A stretch of 64,000 bases of DNA, taken from contig OX485806.1 in assembly GCA_950295325.1 (NCBI GenBank), positions 20,584,001 through 20,648,000 on the forward strand. Direction: 5' to 3'. This DNA is from Polytrichum commune (taxonomy: Eukaryota > Streptophyta > Polytrichopsida > Polytrichales > Polytrichaceae). Positions 23,557 through 34,397 of the stretch are shown here, piece after piece. The notes beneath the pieces were generated by a model. The model saw only the letters and a program-made list of their open reading frames with translations. It made no database searches and was not told the DNA's origin. The position numbers and the translations under genes are program-made. How positions within the stretch are numbered: position 1 is the stretch's first letter; each line of letters opens with the position of its first letter.

Positions 23557-23825
23557 TTAACATAAAATCGGGAGACCATGGCACTTTGAATGCTCACAAT
23601 TGTTTACTTATTCTATTCTATTATGTATGAGGACCCGCATGAATAGAAATTCATTGAAATATCATTTCGTTGAGGGCTAGGTCACATGTGACTTCACACT
23701 ACACTTGAGGGTCCGTGACCACACTACATGATTTTGGAGGTGTGGTGGGGGCCTTTGGACACTTTCTTTGGGCTCTCACAATTTCATGGTCACAGCTCTT
23801 GGCTCGTGTGTGAAGTGGCCCTTAG

Positions 23826-24005
23826 TGTCCGTGGATATTTTTGGGCATAATCAGTCAAGATCCTAGTGTTCCCAAGTCCAATTGGTTACATGTTGACATC
23901 TTCCAGTTTTTTCTTTATTAAATTGGGTATATTCTATAAATCTTCTAAGATGACCAATGATTTTCCTGATGTCTTGAACTTCAACCGGTTATTTCTTATA
24001 GAGTG
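23826..24005 (+). mobile_element. GGGAGA-ended ~220-bp repeat, copy 2 (3' truncated)
   Basis: TGTCCGTGGATATTTTTGGGCATAATC, then GGTTACATGTTGACATCTTCC and CAACCGGTTATTTC. It starts directly after the TTA of the preceding MITE. Confidence 0.7.
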
Positions 24006-24358
24006 TGTATAGAGTACCTGTAGAGGGCTCTCTTTTCCAACAAGAAATACTTCAACCTTTCCTCAAGTTTTGTCATGTGCAAATCTTACAATGGTTGAGG
24101 CCCTCTTGAAAGTTAAATTCCATGTGAGAACTACATTCGAGCATTATAAAGATAGAATAGAGCGCCCTCTATGGCAATGTGGGTAATTTACAATCGATGT
24201 GGTCCACTAACTTCATATGTGACAATCAACGTGGGTATTTGCAATTTAGTGTGGGCCCATACTAATAGCCATATTTAGTCTACTTGAGAGAGATCCCAAA
24301 TAAATTATGGAATGTCATTTAGTGGATTGATGTAACATGACCTCCATGCACATATGTA

Positions 24359-24494
24359 AGGTAGAAATACCATAACCCGTGAAAATAAGGTGATTCGCAT
24401 TGAAGATTTGGTGTGACAATCATGAGATAATTTTCCAAGATAGATGAGAAGGATTCATGAAAAATGCAAGTTGTTTCATATTTTTCTACCTTGT
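24359..24494. mobile_element. Short AAGGTAGAAA-ended MITE, copy 2
   Basis: Begins AAGGTAGAAATACC after GT and ends TTTTTCTACCTTG; compare 3706-3842. Confidence 0.55.
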
Positions 24495-25483
24495 ACAAAA
24501 GATTCCACAATTTTTCAAAGTGGAAAGTTTGTCCAACCCCCTACTCGTTCACTAGATTTTCCCTACACAAAACACGGTAAGCCGCATTTCCATACAAGAC
24601 ATCGAGTAAATCGGTTACCTCATGAGTACATTAACACTTGACTCCCATTGGCTACACTAAGTGTGCACGCATTGAAGTTGCCGCCGAGCCATGATCCATT
24701 TCAGAAATGGCACTTCACCATTATGACGGCGGTCTAGTGCACGGCTAGAGGGTGGTTAGTTGCTTATGGTATTTCTACCTTAGTTACTTATAGTCAAACA
24801 AATAAGCGTTGAGAGGAGGGCATTGCCACTTGGGGGGGGGGGGATTCCACTTGCAATTTTTTTATTAAAGATGTGATTTAGAACAAAAAATATAGTTTAT
24901 TCTTAACATGTAGGTACTTTACTTAAAGTTCCCCCTTCTCTTCAAATTGAATACTCTCTTAAATTTAGTCCAAGTCTCTAAATTCTATCCTTTACTCCTA
25001 ACCAACAATGACTCCTCTTCAATGGTACCTTCTACCTTATCCCTTATCATGTGCCCCTTTCCTTCTAATCTCTATCCATTTTCACTTGCTTTCTATGTTT
25101 ATCCTATTATGGTAAAGGTAATTTTTTTTAGTGTTAACATAATTAAACAATTCCAACTAGAAGAATAAATGGATGAATCAAGGTGGACTTAAGTGATTCC
25201 AACTAGATGATTGTGATTGAGCTAGAAGATGGAAGACGGTTCTAAACAAACCAAAGACAGAAGATGCATAGTAGAACCAAGGATAGAACTATGAATATAA
25301 GAATTTTTATTGTAGTTGGAAATGGAAAATAAAAGTAATACCTTTGGCATAAAATGAAGCTTGGGGGAGGAGAGATGACCTTTTATTCTTCTCCTATGGT
25401 CAGTTGATTCGAGCACATAGGCAATCACAATATTGTTGTTAGGTTGGAAAGCTTTTGCAACACACAAAGTTTGAAAGTTCACA
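24495..25483. other. Non-coding, poly-G run at 24831-24843
   Basis: No recognisable gene. A G run lies in the middle of the stretch; the frame at 24947-25168 is of low complexity and unassigned. Confidence 0.3.
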
Positions 25484-25860
25484 ATACTACACTAAATACA
25501 TTATTTGGTGTCATATGGTATTTGATGTCACTATGGTAATTTTTTGGATGACATTTCTTATGAATAAGTGAACAAATATTGTCATGGATGATGGATGAGA
25601 TCATCCATTGGCCAAAACCCTACCTTCTCTTGTCAACAACTTGTGATGAAATATTGTCATGGATAACTGAAATTTGGATGAAGAATCACTTGGTAAGTGA
25701 CAAAAATTGCAACAACGTAAATCTAGAATCCCCCAACACTTCTACAAGGAATGACCAAAAAAGTTGGGTTGACAATTAGTGTGTGGTGACACTACACCGC
25801 GGTTTTCAATTAGTATTGAGCAAGACTATTAGAGTTAGTGACTATAAATATCATATTTAC
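25484..25860 (-). mobile_element. CTACACTAA-ended repeat, copy 1
   Basis: Inverse counterpart of 44875-45250: shares the words GACATTTCTTATGAATAAGTGAACAAATATTGTC / CATCCATTGGC / TTGTCAACAACTTGTGATGAAATATTG (split here) and the TTAGTATTGAGCAAGA end. Terminal words CTACACTAAATA recur around 45382 and 45950. Confidence 0.6.
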
Positions 25861-26331
25861 CGTAGTATCTCATATGCATTCATGATTGTATTAATTTTGT
25901 ATCAAAGAGGAACATGACATATACAAAACATGAGGGAGGGATGACCCCCTATATGGATAACCATGCACAACACCTACCAACATGGAGGGTGAAATTTTGA
26001 TTGCTATGTAAAGCCCATTTATTAGGAGTGTGCAATGATCTTAATGCCTAAATCAAGATTGGAGACCCCAAATGTGTCTAGTAAAGTTATATCGTGAGGA
26101 TGAAACATCAACAAACCTATATGGGCATATTATTGCCGCCCACTCATTAGTAATGTTCGGAAACATAATCCCCAATCCATGTGTCAAGTAGAAACATGTG
26201 CGTATTAAGCTTATCATAAATTTCATTCATAGTAATAGTAATAAGTGAGGACCATATAAAATCCGATGTCAAATATCTTATCAATGGAAATGTCCAAACT
26301 ATAAGGCGTTCCGAACTTGTCAGCCTTCAAC
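25861..26331. other. Non-coding, nothing recognised
   Basis: AT-rich spacer between two repeats. Confidence 0.3.
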
Positions 26332-26334
26332 TTA

Positions 26335-26832
26335 GGGTCACTCCGCACACGAGTCAAGAGTCATGAGCATGAAATTGTGAGAGCTGAAAAGAAGTGCCCA
26401 AAGGCAGTCCCAAGACACTTCCAAAATCATGAAGTGTGGTCGCGGGCCCTCAAGTGTAGTGTGAAGTCATATGTGGTCAGGCCCTCAACCAAATGCTATG
26501 TCAATGAATTTCTATTCATACGGGGTCTTCACACATGATAAAATATAATAAGTCAATGGTTGTCAAATTTCAGAGTGCCATGGTCTCCCGGTTTTGTGTT
26601 AGGCCTACGTCCAAGAGGTGGTTCTTGAAAATAGTCCAAGTAACCACGAAACACAATCCATTTGATGCCATGTAGGAATCCATGTAGAATTTACATCCCT
26701 CTTGCATTCACTTACTCCATTCGTCCCTCAAGCGTAGTGTGAAGCGAACTTGGACCAGCTCCACCTTTTCCACCAATGAGAGTGCTTGAAGTGCAACGGT
26801 ATGGGCCCTTAGACTCATGTGTGAAGTGGCCC
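26335..26832 (+). mobile_element. Full-length 498-bp PIF/Harbinger-like MITE
   Basis: Begins GGGTCACTCCGCACACGAG, ends GTGTGAAGTGGCCC, and is flanked by TTA (26332-26334 and 26833-26835). It aligns end to end with 31454-31952, sharing GAGAGC(T/C)(G/C)AAA, CCAAAATCATG, CAAGTGTAGTGTGAAGTC, CATGGTCTCCCGGTTTTGTG, CGTAGTGTGAAGCGAAC and CCACCAATGAGAGTGC. The 3-bp TTA duplication and GGGNCAC termini are typical of PIF/Harbinger (Tourist) MITEs. No coding capacity. Confidence 0.9.
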
Positions 26833-26835
26833 TTA

Positions 26836-27203
26836 AGTTATTGGACCTTGAACATACATTTTTCTCTTTGTACCCACTTTCTCGTAGGATATGAAACACG
26901 CAATCAATGCGAGATAGTTACCGAAACCAAATCATGCGTATAGTCGCCATCCTCATAATTTTTGGGGCTCAAGTGAATATCTTCATCATTATCAAAGTGA
27001 AGATTCTCGTGCTTGTGAAGTGATCATATAGGTCCTCACTGATCACGTTGATTATTGAACCTAGAATGGTTAACATATTTGAGCACGTAGTCCAATCGCT
27101 CACAAACACGTATCTTTTAGGTGTCCATTCTTACATCCAAACACAGTGCTCAGAATATAGGTGCCTCCCATTTCAAAGGTGTTGGATTAACACCAGTCTA
27201 CCT
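26836..27203 (+). mobile_element. ~370-bp TA-flanked element, copy
   Basis: A 368-bp copy whose left edge coincides with the right TTA of the preceding MITE and whose right edge is CAGTCTACCT before TA (27204-27205). It suggests the MITE inserted into the TTA at this element's border. Confidence 0.75.
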
Positions 27204-27204
27204 T

Positions 27205-28510
27205 ACATGAATGGGACGAACATCAAGCCCCATGCGAAGTGGGTTGAAATGCTTGTCATTAGTGCCACCATAATTTTGTTTCCTAGTATATTGATTATCC
27301 CAATTAGTGCGTATTGCTATTCAAAGTTACGCAGTGGTATAATTATTTAATGACACCATTGTTCCAAGCGAAGTCATTTATGTTCTATAGTGTCCAAACA
27401 ACCCATTGAACTTTCGTTAGTAATGCCCCCTGGCCACCTAACTTTACCAAATAACCAAAGTCTTTCCTAAAACCCGGGTAAAGCTCCCTCGGTAATAGTG
27501 GAGGCGCTCGGCTATCCCAATGCACCTACAAGAACTTGCTCCAGAGATTGTCAAGTAGGTTTTAGTTAAGTAGCTTCCAAGCAATGAATGTTGGATAGTT
27601 TTTTATTCCATCCCCAAATGCCTTCCTACTCATTTATCTTACCATCGGATTTCGTTAATGGAACCCCTCGTGCCCTCATAGGTAAGACTAAAAAGCAACC
27701 AATCATAGGGGCGGGAGGCGACACTTTTAAAGATCCTACATTCTTGCCTCATGTCTAGGTACCGATGGGAGGGAGGGTCGGTGCTTGAGGCTTAGGGCTG
27801 CTTTACACCTAGAAGCCGGGCCAATTTGTTGTGTAAGAGGCTTGAAATCCTCACTTGTGATTGGCCAAAAGGCTTATATCGACCCCAACCCCTTTACACC
27901 TAGAGGCTCGGTCGATTTCGTGGTATGAAATTTTTAATCAAAAAATGCATGGTCTGACACGGCCTGAGCTCGTTGAATTGGGTGCACCCAAAATGGAGGG
28001 CCAATTCTTGGCCTCGGGGCCAATGTCAAATTTCAATAAAAAGAACTTTTGTTAATAAAATATGTTTTTTTTAGCGAACCATATCCATTGGATTATGTGG
28101 GAATATGAACGGCTCTATGCTAGATTATGCTTGATCCGTTGGATTATGCTAGATTTATTGAATTGGCCTAGCTTCTTGACCCTAAGGCCTTTACATATGG
28201 GAAAATTGGCCCCCATCATAATCTTATTATTATAATGTGTAGTTGAGGCCGGCCTCCAACCCAAAAAAGGCTGAAATTTCATGCAATTGGCCTCAAGGGG
28301 AATTGGCCCGGCCTCTAGGTGTAAAGCGGCCCTTAAAACCTCCACTTTTAAGCCATGCCACGTCATTTGCCAACTAGGCTCGGCACTAGATAATGTCGAT
28401 GGTGTGAAGGCCGTGTTGTTTTTAGACCAACTTTTAGGCGTAGCTAAAGTTAGGTGGGGTAGGGGGCATAAGAGTAATAAGACGTTAAAGCACAATGGCA
28501 ATAATTGGGA
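27205..28510. mobile_element. Large dispersed repeat, copy 2, interrupted
   Basis: Inverted relative to 19303-20190. The two halves (to 27791 and from 28336) flank the 538-bp MITE. In copy 1 the matching place reads TTTTAAGC in the plus direction with a single TTA on the complementary strand. Confidence 0.75.
27795..28332. mobile_element. 538-bp PIF/Harbinger-like MITE (TTTACACCTAG type)
   Basis: Starts GGGCTGCTTTACACCTAGA and ends TCTAGGTGTAAAGCGGCCC, with TTA on both sides (27792-27794 and 28333-28335). The empty site is preserved in the homologous repeat near 19636. The interior differs from the 499-bp family although the termini obey the same pattern. Interior frames (28115-28501 and others) are non-genic. 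Confidence 0.88.
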
Positions 28511-29532
28511 TCATGGGTTAGGAATACCTAAGTGGGCAATGAGATGAGATTGAAGTTATGTGTAGAGAGAGTCGGGCCCGGTTATTTGGAGCTAAATAGG
28601 GACGAGGTGCCAAAAGGGGAGCGGGGAGCGAGGCAGTGGAAGGCCCCCACCAGCAGGGAGGGACTTTTCGTCCAAAAAGTTGACCCACCAGCGACTGGGC
28701 GCAAGGCCCTTAATATTTGGCCGTTCGCAGGTAGCCCGGGTAAGTTTTCGGGTTTAGGACCAGAAACTTACTAAAGTGCGCAAGAGTGACAACGGCCGTT
28801 TGAGTTCATTGGCCCGTGTTCGGGGAAATTTTAGGGCATATTGGTTGAAATCCTACCGTAGGTTACTAGAAGCTTAGGCTTAAAATAATTATTACCAAGT
28901 GTGCCTTAACACCTAGGCAGTTCTTGACTTTGTTTGCTCAAAAATTTAAAAATTAAAATTGGGTTAGCATTAAAATTCAATCCTTTGGCAATTATCCGAT
29001 GGACCAGAAAATGTCCTGGAAATGTAGCCGATTCTTCTTGTGAGATATTGGATTTCAGCCTGAAGCATCCAAAGCACTATTTGTCCGGGGCATCTAATGA
29101 TGCACTTGAGGAAGTACCCTAAACCTTAAACTTTTTGAATTATGCAACCTTCGTAGACCAAATCCAATTGCTTCTATGAAGAATTGGGGGACCCTTGGCC
29201 TTCAAGTGGTGAAGGCATTGCTAGGTTCAATTCCTGCCAAGGATATTAACTCTTCAAATTTAAAATTTCGAACATGCCTTTCATTTCACTTATTCAAGAT
29301 TTTGTACTAAGAAATGATTTCTAATAACTTTTCATACATTTTTAAAACAATTAGTGCCGATATGAATTCCATTTAATCGGATATTGGCCAATGAAAATAT
29401 GAAAATATAGGCAATTGGCCGATTGATTTTACAGAAGACCGGCTCTTACCGATGTAAATTGGAAAAATCCGACCCTTCGTAGCAACTACCGGCAATTAGC
29501 CACTCAGGCTTCAAAAACTTCCCGAACTCTGG
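28511..29532. other. Non-coding with partial GGGAGA-type repeat
   Basis: 28814-28860 reads TGTTCGGGGAAATTTTAGGGCATATTGG, resembling the start of the GGGAGA family, then diverges. The rest is unassigned. Confidence 0.35.
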
Positions 29533-29600
29533 CCCACACATGCTGGTGGCGGCGAACGGACTTCGTCCGTTCACTGCCCCCCGCCACCAGTATGTGTGGG
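29533..29600. repeat. Nested cruciform-like inverted repeat
   Basis: Outer 20-base arms (29533-29552 and 29581-29600, from CCCACACATGCTGG, one mismatch) enclose a second perfect stem GAACGGAC / GTCCGTTC (29554-29561 and 29565-29572). No flanking gene is present, and no T-run follows it. Confidence 0.85.
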
Positions 29601-29709
29601 GAGGGTATATGTAAAGAAGACATGGTCAGCCACACTCCCCGACAAGGAAGTGAAGCGATGCCGTGTGCATGGCTCGTATTTGGAGCGAGGCTGGGGCGGG
29701 GGCCATGAA

Positions 29710-29928
29710 TGTCCGGGAGATTTTAGGGCATAAAATGTCGAGGTCCTAGTGTTTAGGGTTTAGGGTTACGGGTCGACATCTTTTTGGGTTCACGGTATTG
29801 AATCGAGGAACGTTTTGTAAGTTTTTTCCTACATGGATCGGTAGTTTTCCCGAAGCCTTGAATTTGAACCGGTCATTATGTAACACAAACCGGTTCATCT
29901 ATAACCAACGGTCGGTTCTCCCCCGTCC
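29710..29928 (+). mobile_element. GGGAGA-ended ~220-bp repeat, copy 3
   Basis: TGTCCGGGAGATTTTAGGGCATAAAATG at the left and CGGTCGGTTCTCCCC at the right are approximately inverted. An internal GTTTAGGGTTTAGGG (29748-29764) contains two plant telomere-type units. Confidence 0.75.
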
Positions 29929-29944
29929 ATTGGATGGGAGCAAG

Positions 29945-30300
29945 GGAGGATGTGTGTTGTTCGGATGTTCTCTCTCTTTGTACCCACTCTCGAAGGATAT
30001 GAACATGCAATTAGTGTGAGTTGATTAGCAAATCTAAATCATGCGCGTAGCTCGCATGCCTCATCATGTTCGGAGCTCATATGAATATCTTATTCATTAT
30101 AAAAAGGCGAAGATTCTCGTACTCATCAAGTACTTGTACGCGATCTTCTTAATCGTGTTGATTATTTAAGTTTAGAATGGTTAGCAATGTTTAATCATGT
30201 TGTTCAGTTTCTTTCAAAGATGTGTATTTTAATGTCCGTTCTTACATCATGTGTCACTCAAATATAGGTGTCCGATCTTTTTTTTGTTATGTAGGGTTTA
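29945..30300 (+). mobile_element. ~370-bp element, copy (5' truncated)
   Basis: Shares TTCTCTCTCTTTGTACCCACTCTCG, AGTTGATTAGCAAATC, TTTAGAATGGTTAGCA and CTCAAATATAGGTGTCC. Confidence 0.65.
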
Positions 30301-30939
30301 AGAACATATGCCTTAGCATGCTAGTCATGGAGTGGGGAGTTGTGGGAGTGCAATGGTTAGGGAAATTAGTGAGCGAGTGACGAGGGTGAGAATTTAGGGT
30401 TTAGACATTGGAATGCATGCTTGAGATTCCATTGACGACCTAAAGTTGGGGATGGCTTATGTCCTTTGAGATGAACTCCAAAGTGCTCAAGCATTAATGA
30501 TCTAACCACTGTTTTGAGACATGTCCTATACATGTACATTTCACAAATTATAAGGATTGAATTAGTTACTATAATACATCTTTGATTTGACTTGCAACAC
30601 CAATGCTTCTAAACAATCATTTTACCCATCAATTATATCCTACAAGCTCACATATGGTGATAACATCAAACATTTTTTTATTGATTTATTACAATGAAAA
30701 CGATTATTCAAAGTGACCATGTAGGTAACAATTTTCACTACCCCCCCCCACCCCAATGGTATGTGTCAATATTCAAATAGAAAATTTATAAATGTTCTCG
30801 ATATCCAAATTTAAATTAAAATACATCTGAAAATACAATAAATTATAAATAGATATACCAATATTATTGGTTTTATTTTCCGCTACCTAAATCACATATT
30901 GTTTTCAATGGTTATGTGAAGCATCACGGAGCCTTTAAA
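30301..30939. repeat. Spacer with GTGAGCGAGTGA word shared with 31204-31300
   Basis: 30315-30430 (GTCATGGAGTGGGGAG, TTTAGGGTTTAGACATTGGA.TGCATGCT) parallels 31204-31300. The remainder is AT-rich with a short C run at 30743-30750 and no gene. Confidence 0.5.
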
Positions 30940-31197
30940 ATTCAACAACCATTCTAAATTCATTAGTCAACATGATTTCTTTCTTTTTTTAGGGGGGAGA
31001 CTAAAATGACCATTTAATGGGCACAAGATCCTTCACTTTGATAATGAAGAAGATATTCATAAGAGCTCTGAGAATTACGAGGAAAGTAGCTACACCCTTG
31101 ATTTGGATTTCCTAATCATGTCATACTAATCACATGTTTCATATTTTAGGAGAAGTGGGCTAGTCTAAAAAAATAACCATTTGACACCGATCCACCT
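30940..31197 (-). mobile_element. ~370-bp element, copy (inverse orientation)
   Basis: ACCATTCTAAATTCATTAGTCAAC, CCTTCACTTTGATAATGAAG, TTTGGATTTCCTAATCATG and the end CGATCCACCTTAG. Confidence 0.65.
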
Positions 31198-31279
31198 TAG
31201 CAGGCTAACCGTAGAGTGGGTAGCATAATGAGTGAGTGAGTGAGTGACATGGCGGGGGTTTAGGGCTTAGACATTGGAT

Positions 31280-32085
31280 TGCATGCTCAAAATTTGAACA
31301 CCATTCTACACTTATTAGTCAACACAATTTGTGCAGCAGGGGGGGACCCAACCTATACGACCATTGAATGAGCACGAGAACCTTCACTTTGATCCAATGG
31401 AAAGGATGTTCATCCGAGCTCCGAGCTTGATGAGGAGAGTCACAACTAACTTAGGGCCACTTCACACACGAGCCAAGAGCCGTGACTGTGAAATTGTGAG
31501 AGCCCAAACGAAAGTGTCCAAAGGTTGTCCCAACACACCTCCCAAATCATGTAGTGTCGTCACGGACCTTCAAGTGTAGTGTGAAGTCATATGTGACCGG
31601 GCCCTCAACCCAATGTTATTTCAATATATTTATATTCAGGCAGGTCGTGACGCATGATAAATTAGAATAAATCAACAGTTGTGAGCTTTCAAAGTGCTAT
31701 GGTCTCCCGGTTTTGTGCTAGGCCTACCTCCAAGAGATGGTTTTTGAAAATAATCCAAGTGACCATGAAGCACGATCCATTCGATGCCATGTAGGAATCC
31801 ATGTGGACTGTACATCCATCTTGCATTCACATACTCCGTTGGTCCCTCAAGCGTAGTGTGAAGCGAACTTGAACTAGCTCCGCCTTGTCCACCAATGAGA
31901 GTGCTTGAAGTTTAATGGTCACGGGCTCTCAGTGTCGTCTGTGAAGTGGCCCTTACCCCCTCTGCTTGAATCGGCTAATAGTTGTCCTACTAAGTGCGTG
32001 TTTCATGCCCTAGGAGAAGAGGTGGGATGGATGGAAATAGTAACTATTTAACTACCCATCTAGCTTGGCAGGCTAGCCCTGGAGC
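31280..32085 (-). mobile_element. ~370-bp element copy split by the 499-bp MITE
   Basis: 31280-31450 (ACCATTCTACACTTATTAGTCAAC to GATGAGGAGAGTC) and 31956-32085 (GGCTAATAGTTGTCCTACTAAG to CCCATCTAGCTTGGCAGG) are consecutive parts of one copy, as the neighbouring copy at 30940-31197 shows. Together with 30940-31250 this makes a local tandem duplication. Confidence 0.7.
31454..31952 (+). mobile_element. Full-length 499-bp PIF/Harbinger-like MITE
   Basis: Starts GGGCCACTTCACACACGAG and ends CTGTGAAGTGGCCC, with TTA at 31451-31453 and 31953-31955. Nested in an older ~370-bp element. Best reference copy for this family. Confidence 0.9.
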
Positions 32086-32303
32086 AGGGAGCTCATGTGT
32101 GAGTGGACGCCCACTAATTAAATCCACTGTCACCTACAATACGCCATACCTCATATTTAACCAACAACTGTCAAATTGGGTAGATGAGCGACCACAGAGC
32201 AGTAATTAACAACTGGACTTGGTAACAGGAGAATTACACCAGTAATCCAAAAGGATAGTATATATGGTGGCTGTGTAACTCCCGAGCAGGGGAGTGACAC
32301 TAA

Positions 32304-32406
32304 GGGCCACTTCACACATGAGCCCAGAGCCATGGCCATGAATTTGCGAGGGCCCAAAAGAAATTGTAATGGTCACGGGCTCTCAGTCTCGTGTGTGAAG
32401 TGGCCC
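32304..32406. mobile_element. 103-bp deletion derivative of the 499-bp MITE
   Basis: Both termini are intact (GGGCCACTTCACACATGAG and CGTGTGTGAAGTGGCCC), but almost the whole interior is missing. Flanks are TAA and TCA. Confidence 0.8.
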
Positions 32407-32635
32407 TCAGGTTGCCGTGCACTAGATAACACCTCCAAGCATGGATGTAATGGCGGCAGGATACGAAAACACTTGTTTCATGCCGCACCAATTTGTGTGC
32501 TTAATGTAATAATACCACGAAACAACTTTACGATAAGTTTTAAAATAATGTCACAAAACTGAAATTAGTTGACCCTCATCCAATCATCACATTGGCTTTT
32601 TGTAGAAAATGTGAGTGTGCAGGACTGGGCTAAGA

Positions 32636-32746
32636 AAGGCCACCTCACACACGAGACTGCGAGGCCGCGACCATGACACTTTCCGCCAATGAGAGTGCGT
32701 GAAGTGGCGTGGTCACGGGCTCTCAGTGTCGTGTGTGAAGTGGCCC
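32636..32746. mobile_element. 111-bp deletion derivative of the 499-bp MITE
   Basis: AAGGCCACCTCACACACGAG at the left, CCAATGAGAGTGCGTGAAG in the middle, TCGTGTGTGAAGTGGCCC at the right, followed by TAA. Confidence 0.8.
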
Positions 32747-33060
32747 TAACTCCCACCACCCGGGCGGGCGGTGCGTGGCAGCTTTTGAGCTGGAGGGTTC
32801 CCACTTTTGGGGGCACGCGGACGCAGGGCGTCCGGCCCCACCACCGCGTGCTGCACGAGCCAATGACTGCATTCGCCCCGCCCCCCCTTTCCCCCACCTA
32901 CCTTTTCTATTCGCTGCCCGTGCCCGTGCCCGGCCCAGCCCGCCCTCCCAGCCTTACTATTCCGCATCCCCAGGGGGTTTTTAGTCAACACCGGCCCGGC
33001 CCAGCCCTGCCCCGCGCTGCCCGTCCACACTCCCCCCCCCCCCCATAGTTCTCTTCCCAA
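32747..33060. other. GC-rich island
   Basis: Markedly higher G+C than its surroundings, with many CCCGCCC/GCCCGTGCCCG words and a C run at 33032-33043. Overlapping frames on both strands (up to 155 codons on the minus strand) are expected in GC-rich sequence; I see no domain. Could be a promoter-like CpG patch, a simple repeat, or foreign sequence. Confidence 0.5.
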
Positions 33061-33124
33061 CAGCCAGCCTTCGCAGTTGTCCCCACTCGGGCAGCATTCC
33101 CCAAATTTAATTAGTAGCCCCACG

Positions 33125-33525
33125 GCCATTGGCTTAGCTTCTTTCTCACTCTTCTTCTTCTTCGTCGTCGTCTTAAATGGACACCTATATTTATATGAGT
33201 GGTCTGTGGTCACGGCTGGGCATCCACTCCTTCAAGACGGGCTGAGGTCAAGGGGGTCTAGTAGGTAGAAACCTAACACTTAGTTCCTTTTTTTCTCTCT
33301 CTCTCTAAAAGTCTTTGCATTTGCATTGACATCACTTATTATTCCCTCTATGGGTTACATATCCCAAAGTAAATTAGTGCAAGGCAATTGGTTGGCTTCA
33401 GTCTCACTCTTCTTCTTCTTGAATGGACACCTATATTTGTATGATTGGTGTATGGGTTATGGTTAGCCATCCACTTCTTTGAGACGGGGCCCACCAATGT
33501 TGCCAAGGTGAAGGGGGTCTAGTAG
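33125..33525. repeat. Direct duplication around TGGACACCTATATTT
   Basis: 33120-33265 and 33388-33523 both run GGC.ATTGG...CTTC.TTCTC, TCTTCTTCTT, ATGGACACCTATATTT, CATCCACT.CTT, GACGGG and GGGGGTCTAGTAG. A third, shorter relative lies at 35085-35180. The unit carries TCT/GTC triplet runs. No gene. Confidence 0.65.
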
Positions 33526-33858
33526 AAACTTAAACCCTCGTGGTTTTGTGGTTAATATATCTCAAGTAGGTTCCTCTACACTAATGTGGGTGGGTGGGTG
33601 GGTGTGTTGGAAGAGGGGGGGGGGGGCAACATGTGGGGGGTGTCTAGCTATGGCTATGATGTTATGGCAAGGCATCTTTTCAAGGGGTTAGACTATGCAC
33701 GTCAAATATTAGAGCACATCCACCTCACTTGGAAGATGTCATATGGTCCAAAACATTGACTTAGAAATGTTAACTAATTCGCATAAGTGATTTTTTAATT
33801 TTTTTATGAGAACTTTGTTAGGTGATGGCTGTTAGAGCATGGTTAGGTGATGGTCGTT

Positions 33859-33981
33859 AGAGCATGGTTAGGTTCACCCAATAGCCATAATCTAATATAA
33901 AATTGTATGTGAAACATGTAGAGCATGGTTAGATTCACCAAATAGCCATAATCTAATACGAACTTGTATGTGAAACTGGAA
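33859..33981. repeat. Tandem duplication, 61-bp unit
   Basis: AGAGCATGGTTAG.TTCACC.AATAGCCATAATCTAATA occurs at 33859 and 33920. A smaller upstream duplication (33810-33858) shares its first part. Confidence 0.85.
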
Positions 33982-34397
33982 GTGCCCACAATGAAGTCGC
34001 ATATCTTATATACATGCCATTGCAGTTCTCCACTCCAAAGTGTCCTTTCACATGCAAACAACTCATGTGGGTCAGAGGCAGAGGAGATTCTTACATGTGG
34101 AATGCACTAGGGCCAGAACACTACACTGCATAATGCACTGGCAAGCCCTAGTGAAACCCAAATGTGCATTTTTGTGTGATTTAGCAAACACTAGCATTGC
34201 AAGTGTTTAGGTTGTGATGATGTGCAACAACTCTGGAAATGTACTTCAAATTTGGGAGCATGGTGTTGCTGGTTGGCCTGTGGCAAGAGGAACAATCCAT
34301 GAACGCCCCATGAGGTGATTGACATAGGTGGATGGAAATTCTTATGTATGGAATGCACCCAAAGTAGACAACCGACATATTCAGTTACTCCTTTTCA
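33982..34397. other. Non-coding, no repeat recognised
   Basis: Spacer without a convincing frame. Confidence 0.3.

Larger units (their letters stand above)
22715..23821 (-). mobile_element. 499-bp PIF/Harbinger-like MITE, interrupted by a 604-bp relative
   Basis: Outer element: 22715-22952 and 23560-23821 (together about 500 bp), in the opposite orientation to 31454-31952. The right end, GTGAAGTGGCCC, is followed by TTA. It is split at a point that in the intact 31-kb copy reads GTAGGCCTAGCACAAAACC; here it reads GTAGGCTTA, then the insert, then TTAACATAAAATCG. Joining the halves restores the family sequence, so the insertion and its TTA duplication are direct observations. The left flank does not show TTA. 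Confidence 0.85.

Noticed and set aside
29533..29600. Rho-independent-type terminator
   Set aside because: No upstream gene, no T-run, and the setting is eukaryotic.
29745..29765. Telomere or interstitial telomere block
   Set aside because: Only two TTTAGGG units occur, inside a dispersed repeat copy.
32746..33213. 155-residue GC-rich minus-strand frame as a gene
   Set aside because: It is an open frame by composition in a GC-rich patch, overlapped by frames on the other strand, with no motif.
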